Positions 40,232-49,897 of a DNA stretch of 64,000 nucleotides are shown here, in pieces. A model generated the notes under the pieces. The model was not told where the DNA came from. It ran no database searches and saw only the letters and a list, made by a program, of their open reading frames with translations. Within the stretch, counting starts at the first letter, position 1. The number at the start of each line of letters is the position of its first letter. Location: positions 388,613 to 452,612 of the forward strand of contig NZ_ARQE01000004.1 of assembly GCF_000382705.1 (NCBI RefSeq). Direction: 5' to 3'. The stretch comes from Aureimonas ureilytica DSM 18598 = NBRC 106430 (lineage in GTDB: Bacteria > Pseudomonadota > Alphaproteobacteria > Rhizobiales > Rhizobiaceae). The position numbers were made by a program, and so were the translations under genes.

Positions 40232-40924
40232 TCAGCCCTCGAAACGGCGCAGAAGATCGGCGAGCGCCGCGTCGTCGCCCGCAGAGCGCGGTGTCGTCGT
40301 CAAGGCCAGACAGGCTTCGGAGCGCAGGATCACCCCGTCCTTCAGGACGCGTAGGTGGTTCGCCGTCAGCGTCGATCCGGTGGAGGTGATGTCGACGATG
40401 ATGTCGGCCGAGCCCGCCGCCGGTGCGCCTTCGGTGGCGCCGAGGCTTTCCACGATCCGGTAGCTCTGGATGCCGTGGCTTCTCGTGAAGAAACCCTGGC
40501 AGAGCCGCCAGTATTTCGTGGCGATGCGCAGGCGGCGTCCATGGCGCTGGCGGAAGGAAGCCGCGACGTCGCCGAGGTCTTCCATCGTGTCGACGTCGAT
40601 CCAGCTGTCGGGCACGGCCACCACGACATCGGCATGGCCGAAGCCGAGGCGCGAGACGATGCGCCCGCGCGCGTCGAAATCGGGCATGGTCTCGCGCAGC
40701 AAGTCCTCGCCGGTCACGCCGAGATCGATCGCCCCGTCGCGCAGCTCGCGCGCGATCTCGGAAGCCGAGAGGAGCAGAACCTCCAAGCCGTCCGCGCCCT
40801 CGACGCGGGTGCGGTAGGAGCGCGCGTCCTCGCTGGGGTGCACGGTGATGCCGGCCTTGGCCAGCGCGCCGACGCACTGGTCCTTGAGGCGGCCCTTGGA
40901 GGGGATGGCGAGCGTCAGGGTCAC
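40232..40924 (-). CDS. hisG: ATP phosphoribosyltransferase, short-form catalytic subunit
   Basis: Catalyses the first step of histidine synthesis, joining ATP and PRPP. At 230 residues it is the short HisG form, without the C-terminal regulatory domain, and such enzymes need HisZ. The N-terminal [10 protein letters not shown], the [10 protein letters not shown] strand-turn and the phosphate-binding [13 protein letters not shown] loop are present. Its start overlaps the hisZ stop by four bases, which fits an obligatory complex made in matched amounts. Confidence 0.96.
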   Translation of the reverse strand: MTLTLAIPSKGRLKDQCVGALAKAGITVHPSEDARSYRTRVEGADGLEVLLLSASEIARELRDGAIDLGVTGEDLLRETMPDFDARGRIVSRLGFGHADVVVAVPDSWIDVDTMEDLGDVAASFRQRHGRRLRIATKYWRLCQGFFTRSHGIQSYRIVESLGATEGAPAAGSADIIVDITSTGSTLTANHLRVLKDGVILRSEACLALTTTPRSAGDDAALADLLRRFEG

Positions 40925-42081
40925 GACCGGACCTCCCGTGCGGCGGCGATGCGATCGAGGTCGAGCGCGAAGCCGACGGCCGGGATCGGCTCGGCCGCGC
41001 CGAGATAGGAGACCAGCCGGTCGTAGCGCCCGCCGCCGACCAGCGGCGCGCCGTCGGCGGAAGCCGCGATCTCGAAGACGAGGCCCGTGTAATAGTCGAG
41101 CGTGCGGCCGAAGGCGGCGCGGTAGCGGATCGTGGAGAGATCGACGCCCGCCGCCGTCAGCGCCGCGTTGCGGGCCTTCAGGAAGGCCAGCGCGCCGCCG
41201 AATTCCAGCCCCGAGGCCGCGCCCATCTCCTCCAGCCGTTCGGCGGCTTCGCTCATGGGACAGTCGAGCGCCAGGAAGGCGCTGAGGCGTTCCAGATAGG
41301 CCGTGCGCAGCCGCGTGTTGGCGAGCGCCATCTTCTCGATCAGCCGCTCGGCGATCTCTTCCGGGCTGCGGCCCCGGTTGGGCGGCAGACCGCCCTCTTC
41401 CATCATGGCGCGCACATGGGCGGCCAGCGCCTCGGCCGAGCCCGCGCGCAGGAGCGCGCGGATCGTCGGATCGAGGTCGAGCGGATCGCCGTCGGCCTCG
41501 CGCGACAGGGCGGCCAGCGCGTTCCGAAGAAGATCGTCGCGCCCGAAGCAGCGCACGAGCCGGCGCTGCCAGCCGGCCGGCAGGTCGAGCGCGGTCAGGA
41601 AGGCCTCGAACAGCGCCTGATCGCCGACGGTGACGAGGAGCGAACCCTCGAGGCCGCAGGCGCGCAACGCCGCCAGCGCTTCGGCGAGCGCGTGGGCGTC
41701 GGCCGTGGCGCGGTCGGTCTCCCCGAGATTTTCGATGCCGGCCTGACGGAACTCCGCCGGCTCGCCCCGCCGCTGGCGGAAGACCGCGCCATTATAGGCA
41801 TAGCGGCGCGGCAGGCCGGCCGCACCCTCGATATGGGCGAGGCAGACGGGGATCGTGAAATCGGGCCGCAGGCAGAGCGTCTCGCCGCCCTCGCCGCGCG
41901 TCAGAAAGATACGGCGGCGTAGATCCTCGCCGGCCGTGTCGAGATAGGGCTCGGCGCGCTGAAGGAGCGGCGTCTCGACGAGAACGGCGCCGAGCCGATC
42001 GAACAGAGCGGAAAGCTCGGCGTCGAAGGGCGAAGCGCCGCCGCCCGGCCGCGCCGCCCCGGAACCGGTGAGAAGGCTCAT
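40921..42081 (-). CDS. hisZ: ATP phosphoribosyltransferase regulatory subunit
   Basis: A catalytically inactive relative of histidyl-tRNA synthetase that activates short HisG and carries its histidine feedback. The 386-residue protein has the class II synthetase fold markers [12 protein letters not shown] (motif 2 region) and GGGRYDRL (motif 3 region), but lacks the C-terminal anticodon-binding domain of HisS. It lies between hisS and hisG, four bases after hisS, an arrangement common in Rhizobiales. Confidence 0.94.
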   Translation of the reverse strand: MSLLTGSGAARPGGGASPFDAELSALFDRLGAVLVETPLLQRAEPYLDTAGEDLRRRIFLTRGEGGETLCLRPDFTIPVCLAHIEGAAGLPRRYAYNGAVFRQRRGEPAEFRQAGIENLGETDRATADAHALAEALAALRACGLEGSLLVTVGDQALFEAFLTALDLPAGWQRRLVRCFGRDDLLRNALAALSREADGDPLDLDPTIRALLRAGSAEALAAHVRAMMEEGGLPPNRGRSPEEIAERLIEKMALANTRLRTAYLERLSAFLALDCPMSEAAERLEEMGAASGLEFGGALAFLKARNAALTAAGVDLSTIRYRAAFGRTLDYYTGLVFEIAASADGAPLVGGGRYDRLVSYLGAAEPIPAVGFALDLDRIAAAREVRS

Positions 42082-42085
42082 AGCG

Positions 42086-43588
42086 TCAGGCCGCCCCGCC
42101 GGCGCGGGTGAGGATCGCCTTCACGGCCGAAACCAGATCGGCCTCGTCCACGAGTTCCTGTCCCGCGCGCATCTCGCGCCATTCGGCATTGTCCTCGACG
42201 CCGGCCGAAAGCTCCTTGCCGAGCGCGAGATCCTTGACCTGCACCTTACCAGCCGCCTTCTCGTCGCCGCCCTGGATGACGACGACGGGCGCGCCGCGCC
42301 GGTCGGCATATTGCAACTGCTTGCCGAACTGCTTCGGATTGCCCTGGAACACCTCGACGGGCACGACGGGCTGGCCGGGGCCGTTCAGCGCCGCGCGAAG
42401 CTTGGTCGCCATCGCCTGATAGTCGGCCATCCGGTCACGATCCATCACGGTAACGACGACGGGACCGGCGCGCTTTTCGCCGTCGAGACGGCCGAGATTC
42501 TTCAAAGCGGTCTGGAGGCGCGAGACGCCGATGGAAAAGCCGGTGGCCGGCACGGGAGTCGAAAGGAAGCGCGACACGAGCCCGTCATAGCGCCCGCCGC
42601 CGCCGACCGAGCCGAACTGCACCTTCTGGCCCTTCTCGTTGACGACGTCGAACAGAAGCTCGGCTTCGAAGACGGGGCCGGTGTAATATTCGAGGCCGCG
42701 CACGACGGAGGGGTCGATCTTCACGCGGTCCGCCTCGTAGCCGGCCGTGCGCGCGAAGCTCTCGATCTGCGCGAGTTCGTCCAAACCGCCATCGACTCCG
42801 GCATGGCCGCCGAAGGCCTCGCGCACGCCCGACAGGCCGTCCGCGTCGAAGATCTTGAGAACGCGCGCGATCGTCTCGGCGTCGAGCTCCGCGCCCTTGG
42901 TGAAGTCGCCCTTGCCGCCGCTTTCGTCCAACCGCCCGGCGCCGAGGAGAAGGCGCACGCCCTCCGCGCCGAACTTGTCGAACTTGTCGAGCGCGCGCAG
43001 CACCGTGAGGCGGCGGCCCTGGTCGCCCTCGAGGCCAATCGCGTCGAGGATGCCGTCGAGCACCTTCCGGTTGTTGACGCGGATGACATATTGCCCGCGC
43101 GCAATGCCGAGCGCTTCCATCGTGTCGGCCATCATCATGGCCATCTCGGCATCGGCCGAGACGTTGGGCGCGCCGACGATGTCGGCGTCGAACTGCATGA
43201 ACTGGCGGAAGCGGCCGGGGCCGGGCTTCTCGTTGCGGAAGACATAGCCCGCCCGGTAGGAGCGGTAGGGCTTGGGCAGTTCCTCGAAATTCTCGGCCAC
43301 GTGACGCGCGAGCGGCGCGGTCAGGTCGTAGCGCAGCGAGAGCCATTCCTCGTCGTCGTCCTGCAACGAGAAGACGCCCTCGTTGGGACGGTCGCTATCG
43401 GGCAGGAACTTGCCGAGCGCGTCGGTGTATTCGAAGAAGGGCGTCTCCACCGGCTCGAAACCATAGGTCTCGTAGACATGGCGGATCGTCGCCAACATCT
43501 TGTCCTGCGCGTAGAGATCGGCGGCGCTGCGATCCACGAAGCCGCGCGGCTGGCGCGCCTTGACGCGGGTGGGCTTCTTGGGGGCCAT
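42086..43588 (-). CDS. hisS: Histidine--tRNA ligase
   Basis: Charges tRNA-His. The 500-residue class II synthetase has [11 protein letters not shown], the motif-2 loop [18 protein letters not shown], the histidine-binding [12 protein letters not shown] block, GGGGRYDGL (motif 3) and a C-terminal anticodon-binding domain from about 395. ATG 43588 starts [15 protein letters not shown], as in rhizobial HisS; the longer frame to 43693 adds an unrelated leader. It is the first gene of hisS-hisZ-hisG. Confidence 0.96.
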   Translation of the reverse strand: MAPKKPTRVKARQPRGFVDRSAADLYAQDKMLATIRHVYETYGFEPVETPFFEYTDALGKFLPDSDRPNEGVFSLQDDDEEWLSLRYDLTAPLARHVAENFEELPKPYRSYRAGYVFRNEKPGPGRFRQFMQFDADIVGAPNVSADAEMAMMMADTMEALGIARGQYVIRVNNRKVLDGILDAIGLEGDQGRRLTVLRALDKFDKFGAEGVRLLLGAGRLDESGGKGDFTKGAELDAETIARVLKIFDADGLSGVREAFGGHAGVDGGLDELAQIESFARTAGYEADRVKIDPSVVRGLEYYTGPVFEAELLFDVVNEKGQKVQFGSVGGGGRYDGLVSRFLSTPVPATGFSIGVSRLQTALKNLGRLDGEKRAGPVVVTVMDRDRMADYQAMATKLRAALNGPGQPVVPVEVFQGNPKQFGKQLQYADRRGAPVVVIQGGDEKAAGKVQVKDLALGKELSAGVEDNAEWREMRAGQELVDEADLVSAVKAILTRAGGAA

Positions 43589-43706
43589 GGGATTGCCTGC
43601 GAGATAGGTAAGGACTGAGTTACCCGGCGTCCTAGCCCATCGCGAGCCGCAGCGGCAAGCTTCGCGCGTCCTTGAGCTTCGCGCGCCCCCCAAGCCGCGC
43701 GCGGTT

Positions 43707-44363
43707 TCAGACGGGCCGCACGAAGGCCTTGCGCGCCGCCTCGCATTCGCCCCGCACGCAGCAGCCGTCCATATGGTCGTTCACGAAGCCCATGGATTGC
43801 AGGAAGGCATAGGCCGTGGTCGGGCCGACGAAGCTGAAGCCCTCGGCTCGCAGCGCCTTGGACAGGCGCTTCGAGGCGGGCGTCTCGGGATTGGCGCGCG
43901 CCCAGGCCAGCGTCATGCGCTCCGGCCGCTCCTCGGGCGGCGGCTCGAAGCGCCAGAGAAAGCTGGCGAGGCTCGCGCCCGTCTTCTCGCGCAGCGCCAG
44001 CGCGCGGCGCGCATTGTTGATGGTGGAAGCGATCTTGCCGCGATGGCGCACGATGCCGGGATCGGCGAGAAGGGATTCGATCCGCGCCTCGTCGAAACCG
44101 GCGACGCGCTCGATCTCGAACCCTTCGAAACGCTCGCGGAACCGCTCACGCTTGCGCAGGATCGTGATCCAGGAGAGGCCCGACTGAAAGCCTTCGAGGC
44201 AGAGTTTCTCGAAGAGCCTCGTGTCGTCGGCGCTCGGCCGGCCCCATTCCGCGTCATGGTAGCGGACATAGTCCTCGCCTGTGCCGGCCCAGGCGCAGCG
44301 CGCCGTGCCGGCCGGCTCGAACAGAAGACCCGATTCGGCGGGCGTCTCGTCAAGTTCGCTCAT
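43707..44363 (-). CDS. tag: DNA-3-methyladenine glycosylase I
   Basis: Removes 3-methyladenine from alkylated DNA. The 218-residue protein shows the Tag zinc ligands with the expected spacing: Cys23 and His36 at the front (CAWAG to YHDAEWG), and the late [11 protein letters not shown]. The helix-hairpin-helix region and the base-pocket [12 protein letters not shown] segment are present. ATG 44363 has AAGGA upstream. It is divergent from the DUF2927 gene; the 127 bases between contain no other gene. Confidence 0.94.
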   Translation of the reverse strand: MSELDETPAESGLLFEPAGTARCAWAGTGEDYVRYHDAEWGRPSADDTRLFEKLCLEGFQSGLSWITILRKRERFRERFEGFEIERVAGFDEARIESLLADPGIVRHRGKIASTINNARRALALREKTGASLASFLWRFEPPPEERPERMTLAWARANPETPASKRLSKALRAEGFSFVGPTTAYAFLQSMGFVNDHMDGCCVRGECEAARKAFVRPV

Positions 44364-44490
44364 GCCGATCCTTGTGCCGCCGAGCCGAGGCCCGGCGCAA
44401 GCGATGATCCCCATTCTTCACCCGAAGGCGACTTGCATTCGGCAAGTCTTGCGCCGCACAAACAAGGGGACGCCGCCCAACGAGCCCACC

Positions 44491-45255
44491 ATGACCGCCC
44501 GCGCTTTCCCTGCCCGTTTTTCGCCATTCCCGCTGTTTCGCGCCCGCCCGGCCGTTGCTGCGGCGCTCGCCCTTCTCCTCGCGTTTCTCGCCCTGCCGGC
44601 GGGGGCGCAGTCGCTTCCCAACGACGCGGGCCTGATTCGCGGCTTCGAGGCGGTGGTGTTCGGCGCCGAGATCACCGGCGCGTTCAGCGATTCCAGCTAC
44701 CTGAAGAAATTCGCGGGGCCGGTGCGCGTTCGGGTCGAGAACCCCGCCGAGATCGACCGCAAAGCCGCCGTCGCCGGCTTCGTGCGCCAGCTGAACCGCG
44801 ACGTGGACGGGCTCGACATCGCCATGGCGGGCCGGGGCGAAGCGGCCAATTTCGTGGTTCATGTGGTGGATCGCGACGACTACCAGCGCGTCGGGCGTCA
44901 GGTCTATCATCGGCCCTTCGGCCACACGCCCGGCAATTGCATCGTGCGCTCCAGCTATGGACGGGGCGGCATCACGCGCTCCGACGCGATCGTGGTGTCG
45001 GACGAGGGCGACCGCCTGTTCCGTCGCTGCCTGATCGAGGAGGTGCTGCAGGGGCTCGGGCCGCTCAACGAAAACACCGACGCGCCCCAGAGCGTCTTCA
45101 ACGACACCTCGCGCCTGACCAATTTCACGCCCTACGACCGGCTGATCGTCAACATGCTCTATGACGAGCGCCTGCGGCCGGGCATGAGCCTTGAAGAGGC
45201 GCGCCCTCTCCTGCCGGCCGTCCTGAAGGACGCCAAGCGCCGCCTGCGCCTGTGA
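44491..45255 (+). CDS. DUF2927 family exported protein
   Basis: A 254-residue secreted protein. A signal peptide with an Ala/Leu core ends near AGA (37-39). The mature part has the DUF2927 pattern: KKFAGPVRVRV, then NFVVHVVD, a cysteine in NCIVRS, and CLIEEVLQGLGPLNEN followed by SVFND and RLTNFTPYDRLIVNMLYDERLRPGM. The family resembles degenerate metallopeptidases in layout, but no HExxH is present. Function unknown. It precedes two L,D-transpeptidase genes on the same strand, so a cell-wall role is possible. Confidence 0.82.
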   Translation: MTARAFPARFSPFPLFRARPAVAAALALLLAFLALPAGAQSLPNDAGLIRGFEAVVFGAEITGAFSDSSYLKKFAGPVRVRVENPAEIDRKAAVAGFVRQLNRDVDGLDIAMAGRGEAANFVVHVVDRDDYQRVGRQVYHRPFGHTPGNCIVRSSYGRGGITRSDAIVVSDEGDRLFRRCLIEEVLQGLGPLNENTDAPQSVFNDTSRLTNFTPYDRLIVNMLYDERLRPGMSLEEARPLLPAVLKDAKRRLRL

Positions 45256-45413
45256 CGGAGCGTTAGCGGCGCGTTCACCACGATCGGACGGCAAGGGGTG
45301 GAACGTGCCGGGAAGCGGCTCGGATTCACCAATCGCTCGGATTTGCGGCGGCATCCTGCCCCGAAGCGGCTCGGCCATCCGAGCCCACCCGTGGTCTTCC
45401 GAGGTGCCCGCCG

Positions 45414-46304
45414 ATGTTCGTTCGCCGTGTTCTGGCGCTTTCGCTCGTTCTTGCCGCCGCATCGGGCGCCGAGGCGCGCGACCACCGCCCGCTCTATCTC
45501 GACCGGGACGACGCGACCCAGCGTGTCCTGCAATTGTCGCCCGGCAGCGGCGTCGTTCCGGGCTACCAGCGCCCGACGCTCGCCCAGGCCTATCCGGCCG
45601 GCACCGTCGTGTTCGAAGGCAATATTCCGGTCGGCGTCGTCAGACGCGACGGCGGCCCGGTGGAGCCGCTCGGCTCCTATCGTCACGCACAGCCCATCGT
45701 TCTCGGCGCCGAGCCGGCCCCGCCGCGCCCGCGCGCCGAGCGCCGCATGGCGCGCCAGCCGCTCTTCGCCAGCGCCGCCGCCGCGCCCGCGCGTCGGATG
45801 GCGGAGCCGCGCCGCGCCGCCGAGCCCCGCCGCACGCAACCGCGCGGCCTCGACCCCGCCTTCCTGCCGCAGGAGGTCGCCTATTCCGGCTATGCGCCCG
45901 GCACGATCGTGATCGATACGCGCGCGCGCTTCCTGTATCTCGTCGAGCCGCAGGGCCGGGCGATGCGCTATGGCGTCGGCGTCGGCAAGCCGGGCTTCGA
46001 ATGGGCCGGCACGCACCGCGTCACCCGCAAGGCGGAGTGGCCGGACTGGACGCCCCCATCCGAGATGATCGCCCGCGAGCGCGCCAAGGGCCGCATCCTG
46101 CCCGCGCGCATGGACGGCGGCCTCGACAACCCGCTCGGCGCGCGCGCGCTTTATCTCGGCTCCTCGCTCTATCGCATCCACGGCACCAACCAGCCCTGGA
46201 CGATCGGTCAGGCCGTGTCCTCGGGTTGCATCCGCATGCGAAACGAGGACGTGACCGATCTCTACGAGCGCGTGCCCGTCGGCGCGCGGGTCGTTGTGCT
46301 CTGA
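45414..46304 (+). CDS. L,D-transpeptidase (YkuD domain), first of a tandem pair
   Basis: A periplasmic cell-wall enzyme of 296 residues. A signal peptide ends near residue 21. A long Ala/Arg/Pro-rich linker follows to about 150, then a YkuD domain with PGTIVIDTRARFLYLV, RIHGTNQPW (His256) and VSSGCIRM with catalytic Cys272. Such enzymes form 3-3 crosslinks in peptidoglycan or, in Brucella and Agrobacterium relatives, attach outer-membrane proteins to it. GAGGTG lies upstream of ATG 45414. The 158-base leader has no other gene. Confidence 0.92.
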   Translation: MFVRRVLALSLVLAAASGAEARDHRPLYLDRDDATQRVLQLSPGSGVVPGYQRPTLAQAYPAGTVVFEGNIPVGVVRRDGGPVEPLGSYRHAQPIVLGAEPAPPRPRAERRMARQPLFASAAAAPARRMAEPRRAAEPRRTQPRGLDPAFLPQEVAYSGYAPGTIVIDTRARFLYLVEPQGRAMRYGVGVGKPGFEWAGTHRVTRKAEWPDWTPPSEMIARERAKGRILPARMDGGLDNPLGARALYLGSSLYRIHGTNQPWTIGQAVSSGCIRMRNEDVTDLYERVPVGARVVVL

Positions 46305-46449
46305 GAGCAACAGGGGGCGCAAAAGGCACGCGCGGGCGCTGCCCGGCCTGTCCCGCGCCCCATGTTCCCCGCACAGTAAGGCCGGCAAAGCTTCCACCAT
46401 CACGGTCTTGTTTTCATTCAAATTTTCGTCCGTTCCGAGGGGTTGTTCG

Positions 46450-47238
46450 ATGCGTCTTCCGAGTTTGAAAGCGGCGGCCCTGGCGGGCCTTGCCACCTTG
46501 GCGCTGACCGGCGCGGCCAGCGCCGAAGCGCGCTATTTCGACCACTCCTCCCAGACCTGGGTGACGACGGGCGCCAACGGGCGCGCCGCGATCCGCACGG
46601 GTACGCCCGAGCGCGCAACCGTGAGCAATGGTCGCGCCCCGGTCCGCGTCGCGCGCCAGCCGCAGGCCATGCGCACGGTGGACCCGCGCTTCAAGCGCCA
46701 GGAAGTCCGCCTGTCCACGAGCGAGAAGCCCGGCACGATCATCATCGATACGGACCGCAAGTTCCTCTACTTCGTGGAAGCGGGCGGCCGGGCGACGCGC
46801 TATGGCGTCGGCGTCGGCAAGGAAGGCTTTGCCTGGGGCGGCACGATGAAGATCGGCCGCAAGGCCGAATGGCCGGGCTGGACGCCGCCGGCCGCCATGA
46901 TCGCCCGCGAGCGCGCCAAGGGCCATATCCTGCCGGCCTATATGGCGGGCGGCCCGGAGAACCCGCTCGGCGCGCGCGCCATGTACCTCTATCGCGGCGG
47001 CGGCGATTCCATGTTCCGCATCCACGGCACCAACCAGCCCTGGACGATCGGTCTCAACATGTCCTCGGGCTGCATCCGCATGATGAACGAGGACGTGACC
47101 CATCTCTACAGCCGCGCCGATCGCGGCACCAAGGTCATCGTTCTCGGCCCCGGCCAGTCCGGCAAGGGCGTCTATGCCGAAACCGGCACGATGCGCCCGG
47201 CCGGCCGCGGCCTTCTCGCCGCCGTGTTCGGCGGCTGA
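46450..47238 (+). CDS. L,D-transpeptidase (YkuD domain), second of a tandem pair
   Basis: A 262-residue exported paralogue of the gene 145 bases upstream. A signal peptide ends near ASA (22-24). The YkuD domain has PGTIIIDTDRKFLYFV, RIHGTNQPW and MSSGCIRM with catalytic Cys208. The core is strongly similar to its neighbour (both have RYGVGVGK, KAEWP, WTPP and MIARERAKG), while the linkers and tails differ. ATG 46450 has GAGGGG upstream; the longer frame from 46294 reads through intergenic sequence. A strong terminator follows. Confidence 0.93.
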   Translation: MRLPSLKAAALAGLATLALTGAASAEARYFDHSSQTWVTTGANGRAAIRTGTPERATVSNGRAPVRVARQPQAMRTVDPRFKRQEVRLSTSEKPGTIIIDTDRKFLYFVEAGGRATRYGVGVGKEGFAWGGTMKIGRKAEWPGWTPPAAMIARERAKGHILPAYMAGGPENPLGARAMYLYRGGGDSMFRIHGTNQPWTIGLNMSSGCIRMMNEDVTHLYSRADRGTKVIVLGPGQSGKGVYAETGTMRPAGRGLLAAVFGG

Positions 47239-47259
47239 GCCAGCCGTCTTCCGACATCG

Positions 47260-47287
47260 AAAGGCCCGCCGAAAGGCGGGCCTTTTT
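47260..47287. terminator. Rho-independent terminator after the transpeptidase pair
   Basis: A perfect 11-bp stem (47260-47270 with 47275-47285) with a GAAA loop and a five-T run at 47283-47287. It stands between convergent genes and can also serve glcF on the minus strand. Confidence 0.93.
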
Positions 47288-47296
47288 CGTTTCCGC

Positions 47297-48640
47297 TCAC
47301 TCGGCGGCGGTGGCTCGCGCCAGCCGCGCGAAGGCGCGATCCCCGAGCTTGGCCGGCTTCTCGCCGCCGAAGGCCCAGTCGAGAAGCTCCACCGTGTGGA
47401 GGATCGGAATCCCCGTCGCCGAGCCGATCTGCGTCATGCAGCCGATATTGCCGGTGGCGATGAGGTCGGGCTTCACGCGCTCGATATTGGCGACCTTGCG
47501 GTCCCGCAGCTTGGCGGAAATCTCGGGCTGCAGGATGTTGTAGGTGCCGGCCGAACCGCAGCAGAGATGCCCTTCCGGCACGTCGCGCACCGTGAAGCCG
47601 GCCTGCGCGAGCAGCACTTTGGGCGCGCTCGTGATCTTCTGTCCGTGCTGCATGGAGCAGGCCGAGTGATAGGCGACCACGGCCTCGACCGGGTTCGCCG
47701 GCACGGGCAGATCGAGCGTCGCCAGAAACTCCGTCACGTCCTTCGCGAGAGCCGACACGCGTGCCGCCTTCTCGGCATAGGCCGGGTCGAGCCGCAGCAT
47801 GTGGCCGTAATCCTTGATCACCGTGCCGCAGCCGGACGCCGTGACGACGATCGCGTCGAGCTGGGAGCGCTCGGCTTCCGCCGCCCAGACATCGACATTG
47901 CGACGGGCGAAATCCAGCGCTTCCTCCTCGCGGCCCATGTGATGGGTCAGCGCGCCGCAGCAGCCCTCGCCCTCGGGCAGCACGATCTCGACGCCGAGCC
48001 GGTTGAGAAGCCGCACCGTCGCCTCGTTGATGCCGGGGTCGAGCACGGACTGGGCGCAGCCGCGCAGCAGGGCCACGCGTTTGAGCGCCGGCCCCTTCGC
48101 CTCGCGCCGGCCCGGCCGGTCGTTCGGCGAGGCGGCCGGAACATGCGGGGGCGCGAGCTTCAGCATGGCACCGAGCGGCTTCAGCGGCTTGATGCCGGCC
48201 AGCGCGTCGGCGAAGGGCCGCGCGACACGCGCCAGTTTCAGGCTCCAGCGGAAGCGCTCCGGGTAGGGCAGGACATGCGCCAGGACCTCGCGAATCACCC
48301 GGTCCATGAGGGGCCGCTTGTAGGTCCGCTCGATATGGGCGCGGGCGTGGTCCACAAGATGCATGTAGTTCACGCCCGAGGGGCAGGTCGACATGCAGGA
48401 CAGGCAGGACAGGCAGCGGTCGATATGCTTGACGGTGCGCTCGTCGGCCGGGCGGTTGTTCTCCAGCATCTCCTTGACGAGGTAGATGCGCCCGCGCGGG
48501 CTGTCGAGCTCGTTGCCGAGCGTGACATAGGTCGGGCACGTCGCCGTGCAGAAGCCGCAATGCACGCATTTGCGGATGATCGAGGCGCTTTCGGCGGTGT
48601 CGGGATCGGCGAGAGCCGTGGGGGTGAAGGCGGTCTGCAT
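47297..48640 (-). CDS. glcF: Glycolate oxidase iron-sulfur subunit
   Basis: Electron-transfer subunit of the GlcDEF glycolate dehydrogenase. The 447-residue protein has two 4Fe-4S ferredoxin motifs, CVHCGFCTATCP (25-36) and CLSCLSCMSTCP, then two CCG domains with EGEGCCGAL and PEGHLCCGSAG. It begins four bases after the glcE stop. ATG 48640 is used; the upstream frame overlaps glcE and is not coding. Confidence 0.95.
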   Translation of the reverse strand: MQTAFTPTALADPDTAESASIIRKCVHCGFCTATCPTYVTLGNELDSPRGRIYLVKEMLENNRPADERTVKHIDRCLSCLSCMSTCPSGVNYMHLVDHARAHIERTYKRPLMDRVIREVLAHVLPYPERFRWSLKLARVARPFADALAGIKPLKPLGAMLKLAPPHVPAASPNDRPGRREAKGPALKRVALLRGCAQSVLDPGINEATVRLLNRLGVEIVLPEGEGCCGALTHHMGREEEALDFARRNVDVWAAEAERSQLDAIVVTASGCGTVIKDYGHMLRLDPAYAEKAARVSALAKDVTEFLATLDLPVPANPVEAVVAYHSACSMQHGQKITSAPKVLLAQAGFTVRDVPEGHLCCGSAGTYNILQPEISAKLRDRKVANIERVKPDLIATGNIGCMTQIGSATGIPILHTVELLDWAFGGEKPAKLGDRAFARLARATAAE

Positions 48641-48644
48641 CGGG

Positions 48645-49892
48645 TCAAGCCATCCGGCCGGGATTGAGGAGGCCGCGCGGATCGAACTGATCCTTGAGGC
48701 GGCGGGACAGGGCGGCGAGCGGGCCGGGCTGCGGCTGGAAGACCGGCACGGCCAAGCGCTCGGCCTCGGAGGCGCGCACCAGCGTCGCGTGGCCGCCGCC
48801 ATGGCGATCGAGAAGCGCGCGCAGGAGATCGGCTTCCGCCGCGCCCCCGTCCATGCGCAGCCAGACGAGGCCACCCTGCCAGTCGTAGAAGGCGTCCGCC
48901 GCCGCGTTCATGCGCAGCGCCATGACGAACTCGGCGCCGGACATGGGCGGCAGCGAGACGCGCCAGACCGGGCTCTGCGTTCCGTCGGCAAAGGGCGCGA
49001 CATCCCGGACATCGCGCCAGAAGGCCTCCGAGCGCTCGCCCTCCAACTGCTCCAGCGGGCCGATGCGCGAGAGACCCGCGCCGAGATGCGCCGCGCGCGC
49101 GGCGACGGAGGGGCCGAACCCGTCGAGCCGGATCGCGGTGGCGGCGTCGCGCCCGAGCTCGCCCGTGAGAACGCGTCCCGCCACGCCATAGGGCAGATGC
49201 GCCGCGCCCGAGGCTTCGACGGAGGAGCCCATGGCGGCGCTCATCGCCTGCATGGCCTCCTCGTCGCTAAGGCCGCGCAGGAGCAGCGTCGTCTCGGCCG
49301 AGGAGCGCGGCATGGTCTTGAAGATGACGTCGGAGAACACCGCGAGCGTGCCGAAGGAGCCGGCCATGCCCTTGGACAGGTCGTAGCCGGTGACGTTCTT
49401 CACGACGCGCCCGCCCGAGCGGAAGATTTCGGCGCGCCCCGATACGGCGGTGACGCCGAGAATATGATCGCGCGCAGCGCCCTGCTTCAAGCGGCGCGGG
49501 CCGGCGAGATTGCAGGCGAGAACGCCGCCGATCGTCCCCTCGCCGGCCGGGCGGCCATGGAGCGGGCCGTAATCCATCGGCTCGAAGTCGAAGCGCTGGT
49601 TGTGCTCGGCGAGAAGCGACTCGATCTCGGCGATCGGCGTGCCGGCCTTGGCGGAGATCACCAGCTCTTCCGGCTCGTAGAAATTGACGCCCGTGAGCGC
49701 CGAAATGGAGAGCGTGCGGGCCGCCTGCACCGGGCGGCCGAGCCCGGCCTTGGAGCCCCGGCCCTCGACGGCGAGCGGCTCCTCTCGGGCCAAGGCCTCG
49801 GCGAGCACGTCGCGCAGCGCCTCGACGCTGTCGGGCCGGACCGGATCGGCTTCGGGGGTGAGATGGGCAGCCGGGTTGGGGGAAAGGGACAT
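48645..49892 (-). CDS. glcE: Glycolate oxidase FAD-binding subunit GlcE
   Basis: The second flavoprotein subunit of glycolate dehydrogenase, 415 residues. It has a FAD_binding_4 region with VEGRGSKAGLG, ISAKAGTPIAEIE, GEGTIGGVLACN and GGRVVKNVTGYDLSKGMAGSFG, and the family ending FDPRGLLNPGRM. It lies five bases after glcD. The reading frame continues far upstream opposite glcD, but that part is a GC-rich shadow. Confidence 0.94.
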   Translation of the reverse strand: MSLSPNPAAHLTPEADPVRPDSVEALRDVLAEALAREEPLAVEGRGSKAGLGRPVQAARTLSISALTGVNFYEPEELVISAKAGTPIAEIESLLAEHNQRFDFEPMDYGPLHGRPAGEGTIGGVLACNLAGPRRLKQGAARDHILGVTAVSGRAEIFRSGGRVVKNVTGYDLSKGMAGSFGTLAVFSDVIFKTMPRSSAETTLLLRGLSDEEAMQAMSAAMGSSVEASGAAHLPYGVAGRVLTGELGRDAATAIRLDGFGPSVAARAAHLGAGLSRIGPLEQLEGERSEAFWRDVRDVAPFADGTQSPVWRVSLPPMSGAEFVMALRMNAAADAFYDWQGGLVWLRMDGGAAEADLLRALLDRHGGGHATLVRASEAERLAVPVFQPQPGPLAALSRRLKDQFDPRGLLNPGRMA

Positions 49893-49897
49893 GCGCG

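Noticed and set aside
40921..43588. Duplicated histidyl-tRNA synthetase genes
   Set aside because: The second copy lacks the anticodon-binding domain and adjoins short-form HisG, which identifies it as HisZ.
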